From Methylobacteriaceae bacterium (GTDB lineage Bacteria > Pseudomonadota > Alphaproteobacteria > Rhizobiales > Beijerinckiaceae), in the NCBI GenBank assembly GCA_020638195.1, contig JACKJC010000002.1:868001-932000 (forward strand): a stretch of DNA of 64,000 bases, written 5' to 3'. This document shows, one piece after another, positions 53,684 to 62,529 of this stretch. The notes beneath the pieces were generated by a model. That model was not told the DNA's origin. It did no database searches and saw nothing but the letters and a program-made list of their open reading frames with translations. The translations under genes were made by a program, and so were the position numbers. Position 1 is the stretch's first letter, and each line of letters opens with the position of its first letter.

Positions 53684-54085
53684 ATGCTGTGGCTCCAGCG
53701 CTTTTTCTCCTGGTGGCAGGGCGGCACCTGGAACACGTTCTTTTACACGTGGCGCAAGGGCGTTCTCGTCGGCCACGACGAGTTCGGCAATGCCTATTAC
53801 AAGGAGCGGGGCATCCATCCGGGCCTCGGCTTCGAGCGGCGGTGGGTGATCTACGCCGGCGAGAGCGAGGGCTCCGCGACCCCGCCCGGCTGGTACGGCT
53901 GGCTGCACCACACCGTCGACACGCCGCCGACCGACGAGAACTACAAGCCCTACGAATGGGAAAAGCCACACCTGCCGAACATGACCGGCACGGCGCAGGC
54001 CTGGCGCCCGGAAGGCTCGCTCTACCGCACCGGCAAGCGCCCGCCGGCGACCGGCGACTACGAGGCGTGGACCCCGGGGAACTGA
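53684..54085 (+). CDS. NDUFA12-family complex I assembly/accessory protein
   Basis: A 133-aa homologue of the mitochondrial 17.2-kDa accessory subunit of NADH:ubiquinone oxidoreductase. Signature: HDEFGNAYYKE...ERRWVIYAGE...PPGWYGWLHHTVDTPP, then HLPNMTGTAQAWRPEGS. It is part of complex I in Alphaproteobacteria and mitochondria. The ATG at 53684 gives the family N terminus (MLWLQRFFSWW). It is followed by the DUF2155 gene, a common alphaproteobacterial neighbour. Confidence 0.93.
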   Translation: MLWLQRFFSWWQGGTWNTFFYTWRKGVLVGHDEFGNAYYKERGIHPGLGFERRWVIYAGESEGSATPPGWYGWLHHTVDTPPTDENYKPYEWEKPHLPNMTGTAQAWRPEGSLYRTGKRPPATGDYEAWTPGN

Positions 54086-54126
54086 GGGCAGGGCGCTTCG
54101 CCACGATTTCGCCCGCAGCGCCGTTC

Positions 54127-54837
54127 ATGGCTGAGGCCGTCCAGACACCCTGCGCCGGCGCTGTGATGCGTCAGCGGACGAGAAGAAGAATGCGGCTCCA
54201 TTTCAGCACGTCGATTTTTCGCGCTACCGCCCTCGGTCTCACCCTGTGCGGTCTGGGCGGCGCGGCCCATGCCGACCGCATCAAGCACCCGACCGCCGTC
54301 TTCGCCGGCCTCGACAAGATCACCGGCCGCATCATCGCCTTCGACGTCGCCATCGACGAGACCGTGCAGTTCGGCTCGCTGCAGATCACGCCGCGCGTCT
54401 GCTACACGCGGCCGGCGACCGAAGCGCCGCAGACCGACGGGTTCGTCGAGGTCGACGAACTGCTGGAAGACAAGAAGTTCAAGCGCATCTTTTCGGGCTG
54501 GATGTTCGCCGCGAGCCCCGGCCTGCATGGCGTCGAGCACCCGGTCTACGACGTGTGGCTGACCGACTGCAAAGGCGACGGCGAATTGCTGAAGACGCCG
54601 GTCGAAGCCAGGAAGGATGAGGCGCCGCCGCCGAACGCCGACGTGGTCTCGCCGGGCGTCGAACCCAAGCCGAAGACGAGCAAGCGCAAGGTTGAGCCCA
54701 AGGCGCCGCCGGTCGTGCAGCCGGATATCGGCGAAACGCTTCCGCCGCTCGAAGCGCCGCCGCCGCGCCGCGCGCCCAACCGCTGGTTCAACAACAATAC
54801 GACTGTTCCCGTGGGGCCGGATCCAGCCGGCCGGTAA
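54127..54837 (+). CDS. DUF2155 family exported protein
   Basis: A 236-aa protein (215 aa if started at the in-frame ATG 54190). A signal peptide precedes the DUF2155 domain: DKITGRIIAFDVAIDETVQFGSLQITPRVCYTRP, FVEVDEL, and FSGWMFAASPGLHGVEHPVYDVWLTDC, with the two conserved cysteines. A Pro/Lys-rich tail follows (PKPKTSKRKVEPKAPP). The shorter start gives a cleaner signal peptide. The family is periplasmic, of unknown function, and often next to NDUFA12. Confidence 0.86.
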   Translation: MAEAVQTPCAGAVMRQRTRRRMRLHFSTSIFRATALGLTLCGLGGAAHADRIKHPTAVFAGLDKITGRIIAFDVAIDETVQFGSLQITPRVCYTRPATEAPQTDGFVEVDELLEDKKFKRIFSGWMFAASPGLHGVEHPVYDVWLTDCKGDGELLKTPVEARKDEAPPPNADVVSPGVEPKPKTSKRKVEPKAPPVVQPDIGETLPPLEAPPPRRAPNRWFNNNTTVPVGPDPAGR

Positions 54838-54849
54838 GCCGCCGCCGCT

Positions 54850-56607
54850 TCAGGCTGCGCTGCGGTCCGACACGAAAGCGTCCAGCGCCGCGCTCAGGGC
54901 TTCGCGCGCGCTGCGCGGCGTCAATTCGTGATCCGCGCCGGAAATCGTAGTCGTGCGGACGCCGGGCAGGGGCGCTGCGGCGCGGCCGCGTTCGCCCAGA
55001 TGGCGTTCGAGCTCGGCGAGGCCCGGATCGTTTTCGCTATAGATCAGCAGCGTCCGCGCGCCGCGCGCCGACAATTCGCCGAACCAGCGCTCGACCGGGT
55101 TGAGGCCCGGCACCATGCGCCGAATGGCGAAACTCGCGTCCGTCGCATGCGCCAGACCGGCCTTCACGACTTTCTTTGCGAGCGAGAAAAGAAGCGCGCG
55201 CGCGCCCTTCGATTCTATGTCGCCGCCGTCGTCGGCGAGCTTCATGTTCACGTCGGCGGCCTTGGTGCGCCGCCAGGCCTCGATCTGCATGGCGTAGGTC
55301 GGGCCGTAGAGGAAGCAGGACTGGTTGACGAGCGCGATCTTCGTCACGCGCCTGTCCTCGACCGCTGCGTGAAAGGCCTGATAGGCGCCAGAGCAGGCGC
55401 CGAACAGCGACACGTCGCGAATCCCTCGTGAAAACAGCCAGTCGATCGCCGCCTCGGTATCGCGGGTCAGGCCTCGGTCAAACAGCGGCGCGCGATCCGG
55501 TCCCAGTGGCGAGAGCGAATCGCCAACGCCGCTGAGGTCCATGCGCAGCGAGGCGACGCCGCTGTCGGCGAGATGCCGGGCCATGTCGACGAACATGCGC
55601 GCCCAGCCGATGTGATAGACGCCGCCCGTGTTGAGAAAGACGACGGCGCGCGTGGGGCGCTCGTCGGCCGGGGGCCGACAGTAGATTCCGACGAGGCGAT
55701 TGTCGGGGCCGAACAGCGCCGCTTCCTCGCGCCAGGTTTCGGTGGCGAGGATGGAGGCTTCCGTAGCCGTCATCCCGGACGGCCGTAGGCCGATCCGGGA
55801 CCCGGCTTCCGGCGCGGAGACCGTGGATCCCGGCACTGCGCTTCGCTCCGGGCGGGATGACAAATCCGCTCCCACGAAATCCGCTATGCGCGCGATCGCC
55901 TTCGCCGGCGGCAGCGCGGCGGTCGGATCGCACATCATTTCAGCGTAACCCTCGAAGGGTTCGGCGGTCACGTCGGCGCCCATGTCGCGCAGCTTGTCGA
56001 CGAGCGGCGAGCCTTCCGGATTCTGCGTCAGGACGAGCGTCGCGCAATCCTTCGCGCCCGAGAAACGACGCGAGCCGACGAGGGCGAGATCGTCGAGAGT
56101 CTCGCGCGAAATGCGGAAGCCGGCGGCCGACACGCCGTCGAAGCCTGCGTCCTCGGCGGCGCCGGGCTTGCCCTGAAAGATGCGGCTCATGACCTCGAGC
56201 TCGCGCTTCAGCGCGCGACCGGAGGCGGGCGGGGCGAGCAGGACGAGACGGGCCGGCGCGATGTCGCGCGCGGCCTCCAGCGCCAGCAGCGCGCCGAGCC
56301 GCAGGCCGACGAGCGCGATTTCCTCGATGCCGGTCATCTCCACGAGTTTTCGGGCGGCTTCGCCAATGTTTCCGAGCCAGGTCGCCACGCGATGCGGCGC
56401 CTCGCCGTCGCCTTCGGAATCGGCCGTGCCGCGCCAGTCGAAGCGCAGTGTAGGCAGGTCGCGCGCGGACAATTGTTCAGCCAGCAGGCGCAGCGAAGAG
56501 CGCGAGCACAAATCCTCGAACCCATGCGCCCCGCACAGGATGACGCCGCGGCGCGAAGAACCAGAGTGCAGCCAGCCGCGGCAATTGTCGAAGACGACGG
56601 GGATCAA
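54850..56607 (-). CDS. Tandem alpha/beta hydrolase with inserted palindromic repeat
   Basis: A 585-aa protein of two alpha/beta-hydrolase domains. Domain 1 (about 1-245) has RGVILCGAHGFE, LRFDWRGTADSEGD and an elbow VGLRLGALLAL that lacks the nucleophile serine. Domain 2 (about 290-585) has NTGGVYHIGWARMF, LRMDLSGVGDS and an elbow FGACSGAYQAF with a serine. Both resemble the hydrolases associated with the exosortase A/PEP-CTERM system, although no exosortase is seen here. Between the domains a 93-base repeat (55769-55861) is translated in frame as 31 extra residues (SSRPERSAVPG...LRPSGMTA). Function is unknown. Confidence 0.8.
   Translation of the reverse strand: MIPVVFDNCRGWLHSGSSRRGVILCGAHGFEDLCSRSSLRLLAEQLSARDLPTLRFDWRGTADSEGDGEAPHRVATWLGNIGEAARKLVEMTGIEEIALVGLRLGALLALEAARDIAPARLVLLAPPASGRALKRELEVMSRIFQGKPGAAEDAGFDGVSAAGFRISRETLDDLALVGSRRFSGAKDCATLVLTQNPEGSPLVDKLRDMGADVTAEPFEGYAEMMCDPTAALPPAKAIARIADFVGADLSSRPERSAVPGSTVSAPEAGSRIGLRPSGMTATEASILATETWREEAALFGPDNRLVGIYCRPPADERPTRAVVFLNTGGVYHIGWARMFVDMARHLADSGVASLRMDLSGVGDSLSPLGPDRAPLFDRGLTRDTEAAIDWLFSRGIRDVSLFGACSGAYQAFHAAVEDRRVTKIALVNQSCFLYGPTYAMQIEAWRRTKAADVNMKLADDGGDIESKGARALLFSLAKKVVKAGLAHATDASFAIRRMVPGLNPVERWFGELSARGARTLLIYSENDPGLAELERHLGERGRAAAPLPGVRTTTISGADHELTPRSAREALSAALDAFVSDRSAA
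55769..55861. repeat. Palindromic repeat inserted in frame in the hydrolase gene
   Basis: A 93-base element (31 codons) bounded by GTCATCCCGG and CGGGATGAC. Internal palindromes include GGCCGTAGGCC and CCGGGACCCGG. Elements with GTCATCCCGG ends are dispersed in Rhizobiales genomes; here one is read as protein in the linker between two domains. Confidence 0.8.
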
Positions 56608-56677
56608 GGGCAGCCTCCTGAAAGCACGGCGGCAGTGTGCAGGACGGAGGTTAGAGCGGGGTGAATAGCGCCCAGGC

Positions 56678-56800
56678 TCCCTCTCCCCGCGAGCGGGGAG
56701 AGGGTTGGGGTGAGGGGCAAACGACTGGTGTGAGTGTTGCGGCCCGGCCCCTCATCCGTCGCTTCGCGACACCTTCTCCCCGCTTTGCGGGGAGAAGGGC
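56678..56800. repeat. Intergenic multi-hairpin repeat, copy 2
   Basis: The best-preserved copy. Left stem CCCTCTCCCCGC (56679-56690) pairs with GCGGGGAGAGGG (56693-56704). GGGGTGAGGGGC pairs with GCCCCTCATCC. The right stem CCTTCTCCCCGC (56772-56783) pairs with GCGGGGAGAAGG (56787-56798) through a 3-base loop. It ends 7 bases before the stop of the haemoglobin gene. Confidence 0.88.
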
Positions 56801-56807
56801 AGCGCCA

Positions 56808-57236
56808 TCACAGCGGTCCGATCTTCGTCGAATCCTCGCCGCGATGGAATGCGATCGCCATGCGGAACGAGGTGGCGATGCGCTCGGCCATGGCGGTGAC
56901 CGCCGGCGCGCCGATCTCAGGCATCTGTTCGGCCGCTGTCTCGCGGAACAGCTGCAGCCAGCGCGAAAAATGCGCGTCGGAGATTTCCGGCAGTTTCAGA
57001 TGCGGCGGCAGCGGGCGGCCGTCGTAGGTGCGGGCCTTCAGCATGGTCGAGGCCCAGAACTTCTTGAGCTTGTCGAGATGATGCGGCCAGTCCTCGATCT
57101 CGCGGTTGAAGATCGGGCCGAGCATCTCGTCAGCGCGGACCTTGGCGTAGAAGGCGTCGACCAGCCGGCCGAGACCCTCCTCGTCGACGCCGGCGGGCGG
57201 GACGAAACCGAGCTGGTAGCGGGACGTGTCGATCAT
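56808..57236 (-). CDS. Group III truncated haemoglobin
   Basis: A 142-aa globin of the truncated (2/2) type, group III. Readable features are FYAKVRADEMLGPIFNREI, W-P-HHLDKLKKFW with the family proximal/distal region, RTYDGRPLPPHLKL and HFSRWLQLFRETA (proximal histidine). Group III truncated haemoglobins bind oxygen or nitric oxide; the exact role is unclear. It is on the same strand as the hydrolase and separated from it by the repeat. Confidence 0.9.
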   Translation of the reverse strand: MIDTSRYQLGFVPPAGVDEEGLGRLVDAFYAKVRADEMLGPIFNREIEDWPHHLDKLKKFWASTMLKARTYDGRPLPPHLKLPEISDAHFSRWLQLFRETAAEQMPEIGAPAVTAMAERIATSFRMAIAFHRGEDSTKIGPL

Positions 57237-57302
57237 TGCATTCCTCCTGGCGCGGACAGTGTAGCCGCGTCCATTCGGTCCGGTCCTTGACCGTTGGTAA
57301 CT

Positions 57303-57770
57303 TTAGCCCCGGCCCCGATATGGCGCGACGCCCTGGTCGGGCAGCCAAAGACCCTCCGGCGGCGCGCCGGTCTGCCAAAATACGTCGATTGGCATGCCGC
57401 CGCGCGGATACCAGTAGCCGCCGATCCTGAGCCAACGCGGCTCGAGCAGGCTGACGAGGTCCTTGGCGACGCGCACCGTGCAATCCTCGTGGAAGGCGCC
57501 GTGGTTGCGGAACGAGGCGAGATAGAGTTTCAGCGACTTGGATTCCACCAGCCATTGCGCCGGCGCGTAATCGATCACCAGCGTCGCGAAATCCGGCTGG
57601 CCGGTCACCGGGCAGAGCGAGGTGAATTCGGGCTGCGTGAAGCGCGCGAGATAGAGCGTGTCGGGGTGCGGGTTTGGCACACGATCCAGCTCGGCCTCGT
57701 CGGGCGAGGCGGGCAGGGCTGTGTGCTGGCCGAGAAGGTTCGGGCCGTCGGCGTGTTTCATGGGCGACAC
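57303..57770 (-). CDS. queF: QueF, preQ0 reductase
   Basis: A 155-aa NADPH-dependent 7-cyano-7-deazaguanine reductase in queuosine synthesis. The active-site segment is FTSLCPVTGQPDFATL (catalytic Cys) and the substrate motif ESKSLKLYLASFRNHGAFHED follows, with the C-terminal GGYWYPRGGMPIDVFWQTG. Its length is that of the unimodular (YkvM-type) form. The start may be 57770 or the next ATG 57761. It is followed, in transcription, by an intergenic stretch of 66 bases to the haemoglobin gene start. Confidence 0.94.
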   Translation of the reverse strand: MSPMKHADGPNLLGQHTALPASPDEAELDRVPNPHPDTLYLARFTQPEFTSLCPVTGQPDFATLVIDYAPAQWLVESKSLKLYLASFRNHGAFHEDCTVRVAKDLVSLLEPRWLRIGGYWYPRGGMPIDVFWQTGAPPEGLWLPDQGVAPYRGRG

Positions 57771-57803
57771 ATAGGCGCGCGCCGGAGCAGGCGCAAGCGT
57801 GCG

Positions 57804-57833
57804 AAAAGGCCGGCGCCCCGGAGGACGCCGGCC
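57804..57833 (-). terminator. Rho-independent terminator downstream of csbD
   Basis: On the minus strand the perfect 8-base stem GGCCGGCG / CGCCGGCC (57826-57833 with 57808-57815) with a 10-base loop is followed by TTTT. It separates csbD from queF. Confidence 0.82.
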
Positions 57834-57857
57834 GATTGCCGCGCGGCGGCGCGAGCG

Positions 57858-58049
57858 TCAGACGCTCCAGTCGTCGACGGCCTTCTTGGCTTGATCCTTG
57901 GTGTAGCCGTAGCGCTCCTGGATCTTACCTTCGAGCTGCTCGCGGTTGCCGTTGATCTGCGTGACGTCGTCGTCCGTCAGCTTGCCCCATTGTTCCTTCA
58001 CCTTGCCGGTCATCTGCTTCCAGTTGCCCTGCACCTGATCCCAGTTCAT
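57858..58049 (-). CDS. CsbD family stress-response protein
   Basis: A 63-aa hydrophilic protein of the CsbD family: MNWDQVQGNWKQMTGKVKEQWG, then a second half with REQLEGKIQERYGYTKDQAKKAVDDW. Homologues are general-stress proteins of unknown action. ATG 58049 is preceded by AGGAGATCGTC; a longer start at 58082 is not needed. It has its own terminator. Confidence 0.9.
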   Translation of the reverse strand: MNWDQVQGNWKQMTGKVKEQWGKLTDDDVTQINGNREQLEGKIQERYGYTKDQAKKAVDDWSV

Positions 58050-58291
58050 GACGATCTCCTTGTGATTGGTGAATGGCCGCACGGCCCCGCCAGCCGGAGG
58101 CTGACGTCGATCGGGCTGATGTCGTGCGGAACTCGCGACGGCTCCCGCCGCCTGTGAACAAAACGTTCGCCAAGCAGCCCGGTTCCAGTTCAGCCGGCCT
58201 CTTTGTCGCGGCCGGCCGCCTTTCCCTCGCGCCCACGGCGCAGTAAAAGGCGGCGCGCAAGCCCTTTCAGATTCCCATTCCGAGGCCGCTC

Positions 58292-59575
58292 ATGACCGAC
58301 ATCATCGACATCCACGCCCGCGAGATCATGGATTCGCGCGGCAATCCGACCGTCGAGGTCGATGTGACGCTCTCCGACGGCTCGTTCGGCCGCGCGGCCG
58401 TGCCGTCGGGCGCCTCGACCGGCGCGCACGAGGCCGTCGAACTGCGCGACGGCGACAAGAAGCGCTTTCTCGGCAAGGGCGTGCTGAAGGCGATCGACAG
58501 CGTCAACGACGCCATTGCCGACGCGCTCGTCGGCATGGACGCGACCGACCAGATCGCCATCGACGACGTCATGATTGCGCTCGACGGCACGCCCAACAAG
58601 GTCAAGCTCGGCGCCAACGCCATTTTGGGCGTCTCGTTGGCGACGGCGAAAGCCGCCGCCGACGCGGTCGGCCTGCCGCTGTGGCGCTATGTCGGCGGCG
58701 CGCATGCGCGCACGCTGCCCGTGCCGATGATGAACATCGTCAATGGCGGCGCCCATGCCGACAACCCGATCGACTTCCAGGAATTCATGATCCTGCCCGT
58801 CGGCGCGCCGTCCTTGAAGGAAGCCGTGCGCTGGGGCGCGGAAGTCTTCCATACGCTCAAGAGCGCCCTGAAGAAGGAAGGCCACAACACCAACGTGGGC
58901 GACGAGGGCGGTTTCGCCCCGAACCTCCCGTCGGCGGAAGCGGCCCTCGACTTCTGCATGAAGGCGATCGAGCAGGCCGGTTTCTCAGCCGGCAAGGACA
59001 TGTATCTGGGCCTCGACTGCGCATCGACCGAGTTCTTCAAGAACGGTTCGTACCACTATGAAGGCGAGGGCAAGACGCGTTCGATCGCCGAGCAGGTCGA
59101 CTATCTCGCTGGTCTGGTGGCCGCCTATCCGATCGTCACGATCGAGGACGGCATGAGCGAAGACGACTGGGAAGGCTGGAAGCTGCTGACGGAAAAGATC
59201 GGCGGCAAGTGCCAGCTCGTCGGCGACGATCTCTTCGTCACCAACGTGTCGCGCCTTTCCCGCGGCATCAAGGAAGGCATCGCGAATTCCATTCTCGTGA
59301 AGGTCAACCAGATCGGATCGCTGACCGAGACGCTCGCCGCCGTCGAGATGGCGCAGCGCGCGGGCTATACGGCGGTCATGTCGCACCGCTCGGGCGAGAC
59401 GGAAGACGCGACCATCGCGGACCTCGCGGTCGCCACCAACTGCGGTCAGATCAAGACCGGTTCGCTCGCCCGCTCCGACCGGTTGGCCAAGTACAACCAG
59501 CTCATCCGCATCGAGGAGGAGCTGGGCTCGCAGGCCGTTTATGCGGGCCGCGCCGCGCTGAAGGCGCTGGCGTAA
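58292..59575 (+). CDS. eno: Enolase
   Basis: A 427-aa glycolytic enzyme converting 2-phosphoglycerate to phosphoenolpyruvate, also part of the RNA degradosome in many bacteria. Motifs: REIMDSRGNPTVEVDV, GASTGAHEAVELRDGD, MMNIVNGGAHADN, GDEGGFAPNL, the metal ligands EDGMSEDDW and LVGDDLFVTN, LVKVNQIGSLTET and SHRSGETED. Length is normal. The start ATG at 58292 gives the family N terminus (TDIIDIHAREI). Confidence 0.97.
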   Translation: MTDIIDIHAREIMDSRGNPTVEVDVTLSDGSFGRAAVPSGASTGAHEAVELRDGDKKRFLGKGVLKAIDSVNDAIADALVGMDATDQIAIDDVMIALDGTPNKVKLGANAILGVSLATAKAAADAVGLPLWRYVGGAHARTLPVPMMNIVNGGAHADNPIDFQEFMILPVGAPSLKEAVRWGAEVFHTLKSALKKEGHNTNVGDEGGFAPNLPSAEAALDFCMKAIEQAGFSAGKDMYLGLDCASTEFFKNGSYHYEGEGKTRSIAEQVDYLAGLVAAYPIVTIEDGMSEDDWEGWKLLTEKIGGKCQLVGDDLFVTNVSRLSRGIKEGIANSILVKVNQIGSLTETLAAVEMAQRAGYTAVMSHRSGETEDATIADLAVATNCGQIKTGSLARSDRLAKYNQLIRIEEELGSQAVYAGRAALKALA

Positions 59576-59588
59576 GACACGACGCTGG

Positions 59589-59724
59589 TTCCCTCTCCCC
59601 GTGCAACGGGGAGAGGGCTAGGGTGAGGGGCAGGGCCGCTTCTCGCCCTTTTCAATTTCGAGACGCTTGCTAGCCGTTTCGCCCCTCACCCCAGCCCTAT
59701 CCCCGCGTCTGAGGGGATAGGGAG
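59589..59724. repeat. Intergenic multi-hairpin repeat, copy 3
   Basis: Left stem CCCTCTCCCCG / CGGGGAGAGGG (59591-59601 with 59607-59617), middle GGGTGAGGGGC pairing with GCCCCTCACCC, and a right stem CCCTATCCCC / GGGGATAGGG (59695-59704 with 59713-59722). It fills the space between eno and valS and ends 15 bases before the valS start. Confidence 0.85.
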
Positions 59725-59739
59725 CAGGTTGACGCCGCC

Positions 59740-62520
59740 ATGACCATGGAAAAAACCTTCGATCCCAAATCCGTCGAGAGCCGCATCGCGGCCGAATGGG
59801 AGCGCGCCGACGCCTTCAAGGCAGGGCGGCCGGAGCGGGCGGGCGCCGAGACCTATTGCATCGTGATCCCGCCGCCGAACGTCACCGGCAACCTGCACAT
59901 GGGCCACGCGCTCAACAATACGCTGCAGGACATTCTTTGCCGGTTCGAGCGCATGCGCGGCAAGGACGTGTTGTGGCAGCCGGGCACGGATCACGCGGGC
60001 ATCGCGACCCAGATGGTGGTCGAGCGCCAGATGATGGAGCGCAAGGAGCCGGGCCGCCGCGACATCGGCCGCGAGGCGTTCCTGGAAAAGGTCTGGGCGT
60101 GGAAGGCGGAGTCGGGCGGGGCGATCGTCCAGCAGCTCAAGCGTCTCGGCGCCTCCTGCGACTGGTCGCGCGAGCGCTTCACGATGGATGAAGGCCTGTC
60201 GAAGGCGGTGGCCAAGGTCTTCGTGCAGCTCTATCGCGACGGGCTGATCTACAAGGACAAGCGCCTCGTCAACTGGGACCCGAAGCTACTGACCGCGATC
60301 TCCGACCTCGAGGTGGTGCAGGTCGAGACCAAGGGCTCGCTCTGGTATTTCCGCTATCCCGTCGTCGATGATCACGGCGCGGAGACTGGCGAGCATATCG
60401 TGGTCGCGACCACGCGGCCCGAGACCATGCTCGGCGATAGCGGCGTCGCGGTCCATCCGGATGACGAGCGGTACACGGATCTGGTCGGCATGCGCGTGCG
60501 GCTGCCGCTCGTCGGGCGCCTCATCCCGATCGTGGCCGACGACTATTCCGACCCCGAGAAGGGCACGGGCGCGGTCAAGATCACGCCGGCGCACGACTTC
60601 AACGACTTCGAGGTTGGCAAGCGGCATGATCTCAAGCAGATCAATATCTTGGACCCAGAAGCTCGCATATCGATTCAAGACAATGTCGCTTTCCTCGAGG
60701 ACGCTCCCGAGAGCGCGGAACTGACCGAGACGCTCGCCGCGCTGCATGGGCTTCCGCGAGAGGCGGCGCGAAAAGCGGTGGTCGAGATGATGGAGGCGAA
60801 GGGCCTCGTCGAGAAGATCGACCCGCACGTGTTGCAGGTTCCCACCGGCGACCGATCGAATGTCGTGATCGAGCCGTTTCTGACCGACCAGTGGTATGTC
60901 GACGCCAAGACGCTGGCGCAGCCCGCGCTCGCCGCCGTGCGCTCGGGCGACACGAGCTTCGTGCCGAAGAACTGGGAAAAGACCTATTTCGAATGGCTCG
61001 ACAACATCCAGCCCTGGTGCATTTCGCGCCAGCTGTGGTGGGGCCATCAGATCCCGGCCTGGTATTCGGGTTGGGGCGGAATCTATGTGGCCGAGACCTA
61101 CGAGGAGGCGCTGGTCCAGGCGCTGACCGACGCCACCGAGCGCGAAATCCTCGACGACGTCGAGGCCGGCCGGATCGCCGAACATCCCGACCGCCACCCG
61201 GATTTCCTGACCCGCGACGAGGACGTGCTGGATACGTGGTTCTCGTCGGCGCTGTGGCCGTTCTCGACGCTCGGCTGGCCGGACGCGACGCCGGAACTGA
61301 AGCGCTTCTACCCGACCTCGGTTCTGGTGACGGGCTTCGACATCATCTTCTTCTGGGTCGCCCGCATGATGATGATGGGTATGCAGTTCATGAAGGAGGC
61401 GCCGTTCAGGGACGTCTACATCCACGCCCTCGTCCGCGACGAGAAGGGCGCCAAGATGTCGAAATCCAAGGGCAATGTCATCGACCCCCTGAACCTGATC
61501 GACCAGTTCGGCGCGGACGCGCTGCGCTTCACTCTGGCGGCGATGGCGGCGCAGGGGCGCGACATCAAGCTGTCGACGCAGCGTGTCGAGGGCTATCGCA
61601 ATTTCGCGACCAAGCTCTGGAACGCCTCGCGCTTCGCGGAAATGAACGCCTGCGTGCGCGTCGAGGGCTTCGATCCGAAGATCGTGCGGGCGCCGATCAA
61701 CCGCTGGATTGTCGGCGAGGCGGCGGCCACTGTCACCGAGACGACGGCGGCGATCGAGGCCTATCGCTTCAACGATGCGGCAGGCGCGGTCTATCGTTTC
61801 GTCTGGAACGTGTTCTGCGACTGGTATCTCGAGCTCGCCAAGCCGCTGCTGACCGGCGACGACGAGGCGATCAAGACCGAGACGCGCGCGACGGCGGCCT
61901 GGACGCTCGACGTCATTTTCAAGCTGCTGCATCCCTTCATGCCGTTCCTCACCGAGGAATTGTGGGCGATCAAAGGCGCGGAGGGGCCGCGGCGCGAGAA
62001 CCTGCTGGTGCTGTCAGAGTGGCCGTCGCTCGAGGGTCTCGGCGATGCCGAAGCGGAGGCGGAAGTCGGCTGGGTGGTCGACCTCGTGACCGAGGTGCGG
62101 TCTGTGCGCTCCGAGATGAACGTGCCGGCGGGCGCGCAGGTCCCGTTGGCGCTCGTCGGCGCGGACGCCGCCATCAAGCAGCGCGCGACCGACTGGGGCG
62201 AGACGATCCGGCGACTGGCGCGCATTTCCGAGATCAGCTTCGCGCCGGCGGCGCCGGCCGGTTCGGCGCAGATGCTGGTGCGCGGCCTGACGGTGGCCAT
62301 GCCGTTGGCGGGCGCGATCGACATTTCCGCCGAAAAGGCGCGGCTGTCCAAGGAAATCGGCAAGCTCGACGGCGAGGCGAAGAAGATCGAGGCCAAGCTC
62401 GGCAATCCCGACTTCCTGACGCGCGCCAAGGAAGAAGTGGTCGAGGAAAACCGCGAGCGCCTTGAAGATACGCGCGCGAAAATCGCGAAGATGACGGTAG
62501 CGCTGGAGCGGTTGGGCTAG
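59740..62520 (+). CDS. valS: Valyl-tRNA synthetase
   Basis: A 926-aa class I aminoacyl-tRNA synthetase. The HIGH-type motif is NVTGNLHMGHAL, the KMSKS motif GAKMSKSKGN (about residue 570), the editing domain carries TTRPETMLGDSGVAVHP, and the C-terminal coiled coil is EKARLSKEIGKLDGEAKKIEAKLGNPDF. Length matches proteobacterial ValS. Its ribosome site (AGG in GGGAGCAGGTTG) lies beside the right arm of the repeat, so folding of that repeat could affect expression. eno and valS are on one strand and may be read together. Confidence 0.97.
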   Translation: MTMEKTFDPKSVESRIAAEWERADAFKAGRPERAGAETYCIVIPPPNVTGNLHMGHALNNTLQDILCRFERMRGKDVLWQPGTDHAGIATQMVVERQMMERKEPGRRDIGREAFLEKVWAWKAESGGAIVQQLKRLGASCDWSRERFTMDEGLSKAVAKVFVQLYRDGLIYKDKRLVNWDPKLLTAISDLEVVQVETKGSLWYFRYPVVDDHGAETGEHIVVATTRPETMLGDSGVAVHPDDERYTDLVGMRVRLPLVGRLIPIVADDYSDPEKGTGAVKITPAHDFNDFEVGKRHDLKQINILDPEARISIQDNVAFLEDAPESAELTETLAALHGLPREAARKAVVEMMEAKGLVEKIDPHVLQVPTGDRSNVVIEPFLTDQWYVDAKTLAQPALAAVRSGDTSFVPKNWEKTYFEWLDNIQPWCISRQLWWGHQIPAWYSGWGGIYVAETYEEALVQALTDATEREILDDVEAGRIAEHPDRHPDFLTRDEDVLDTWFSSALWPFSTLGWPDATPELKRFYPTSVLVTGFDIIFFWVARMMMMGMQFMKEAPFRDVYIHALVRDEKGAKMSKSKGNVIDPLNLIDQFGADALRFTLAAMAAQGRDIKLSTQRVEGYRNFATKLWNASRFAEMNACVRVEGFDPKIVRAPINRWIVGEAAATVTETTAAIEAYRFNDAAGAVYRFVWNVFCDWYLELAKPLLTGDDEAIKTETRATAAWTLDVIFKLLHPFMPFLTEELWAIKGAEGPRRENLLVLSEWPSLEGLGDAEAEAEVGWVVDLVTEVRSVRSEMNVPAGAQVPLALVGADAAIKQRATDWGETIRRLARISEISFAPAAPAGSAQMLVRGLTVAMPLAGAIDISAEKARLSKEIGKLDGEAKKIEAKLGNPDFLTRAKEEVVEENRERLEDTRAKIAKMTVALERLG

Positions 62521-62529
62521 GCCCGCCGC

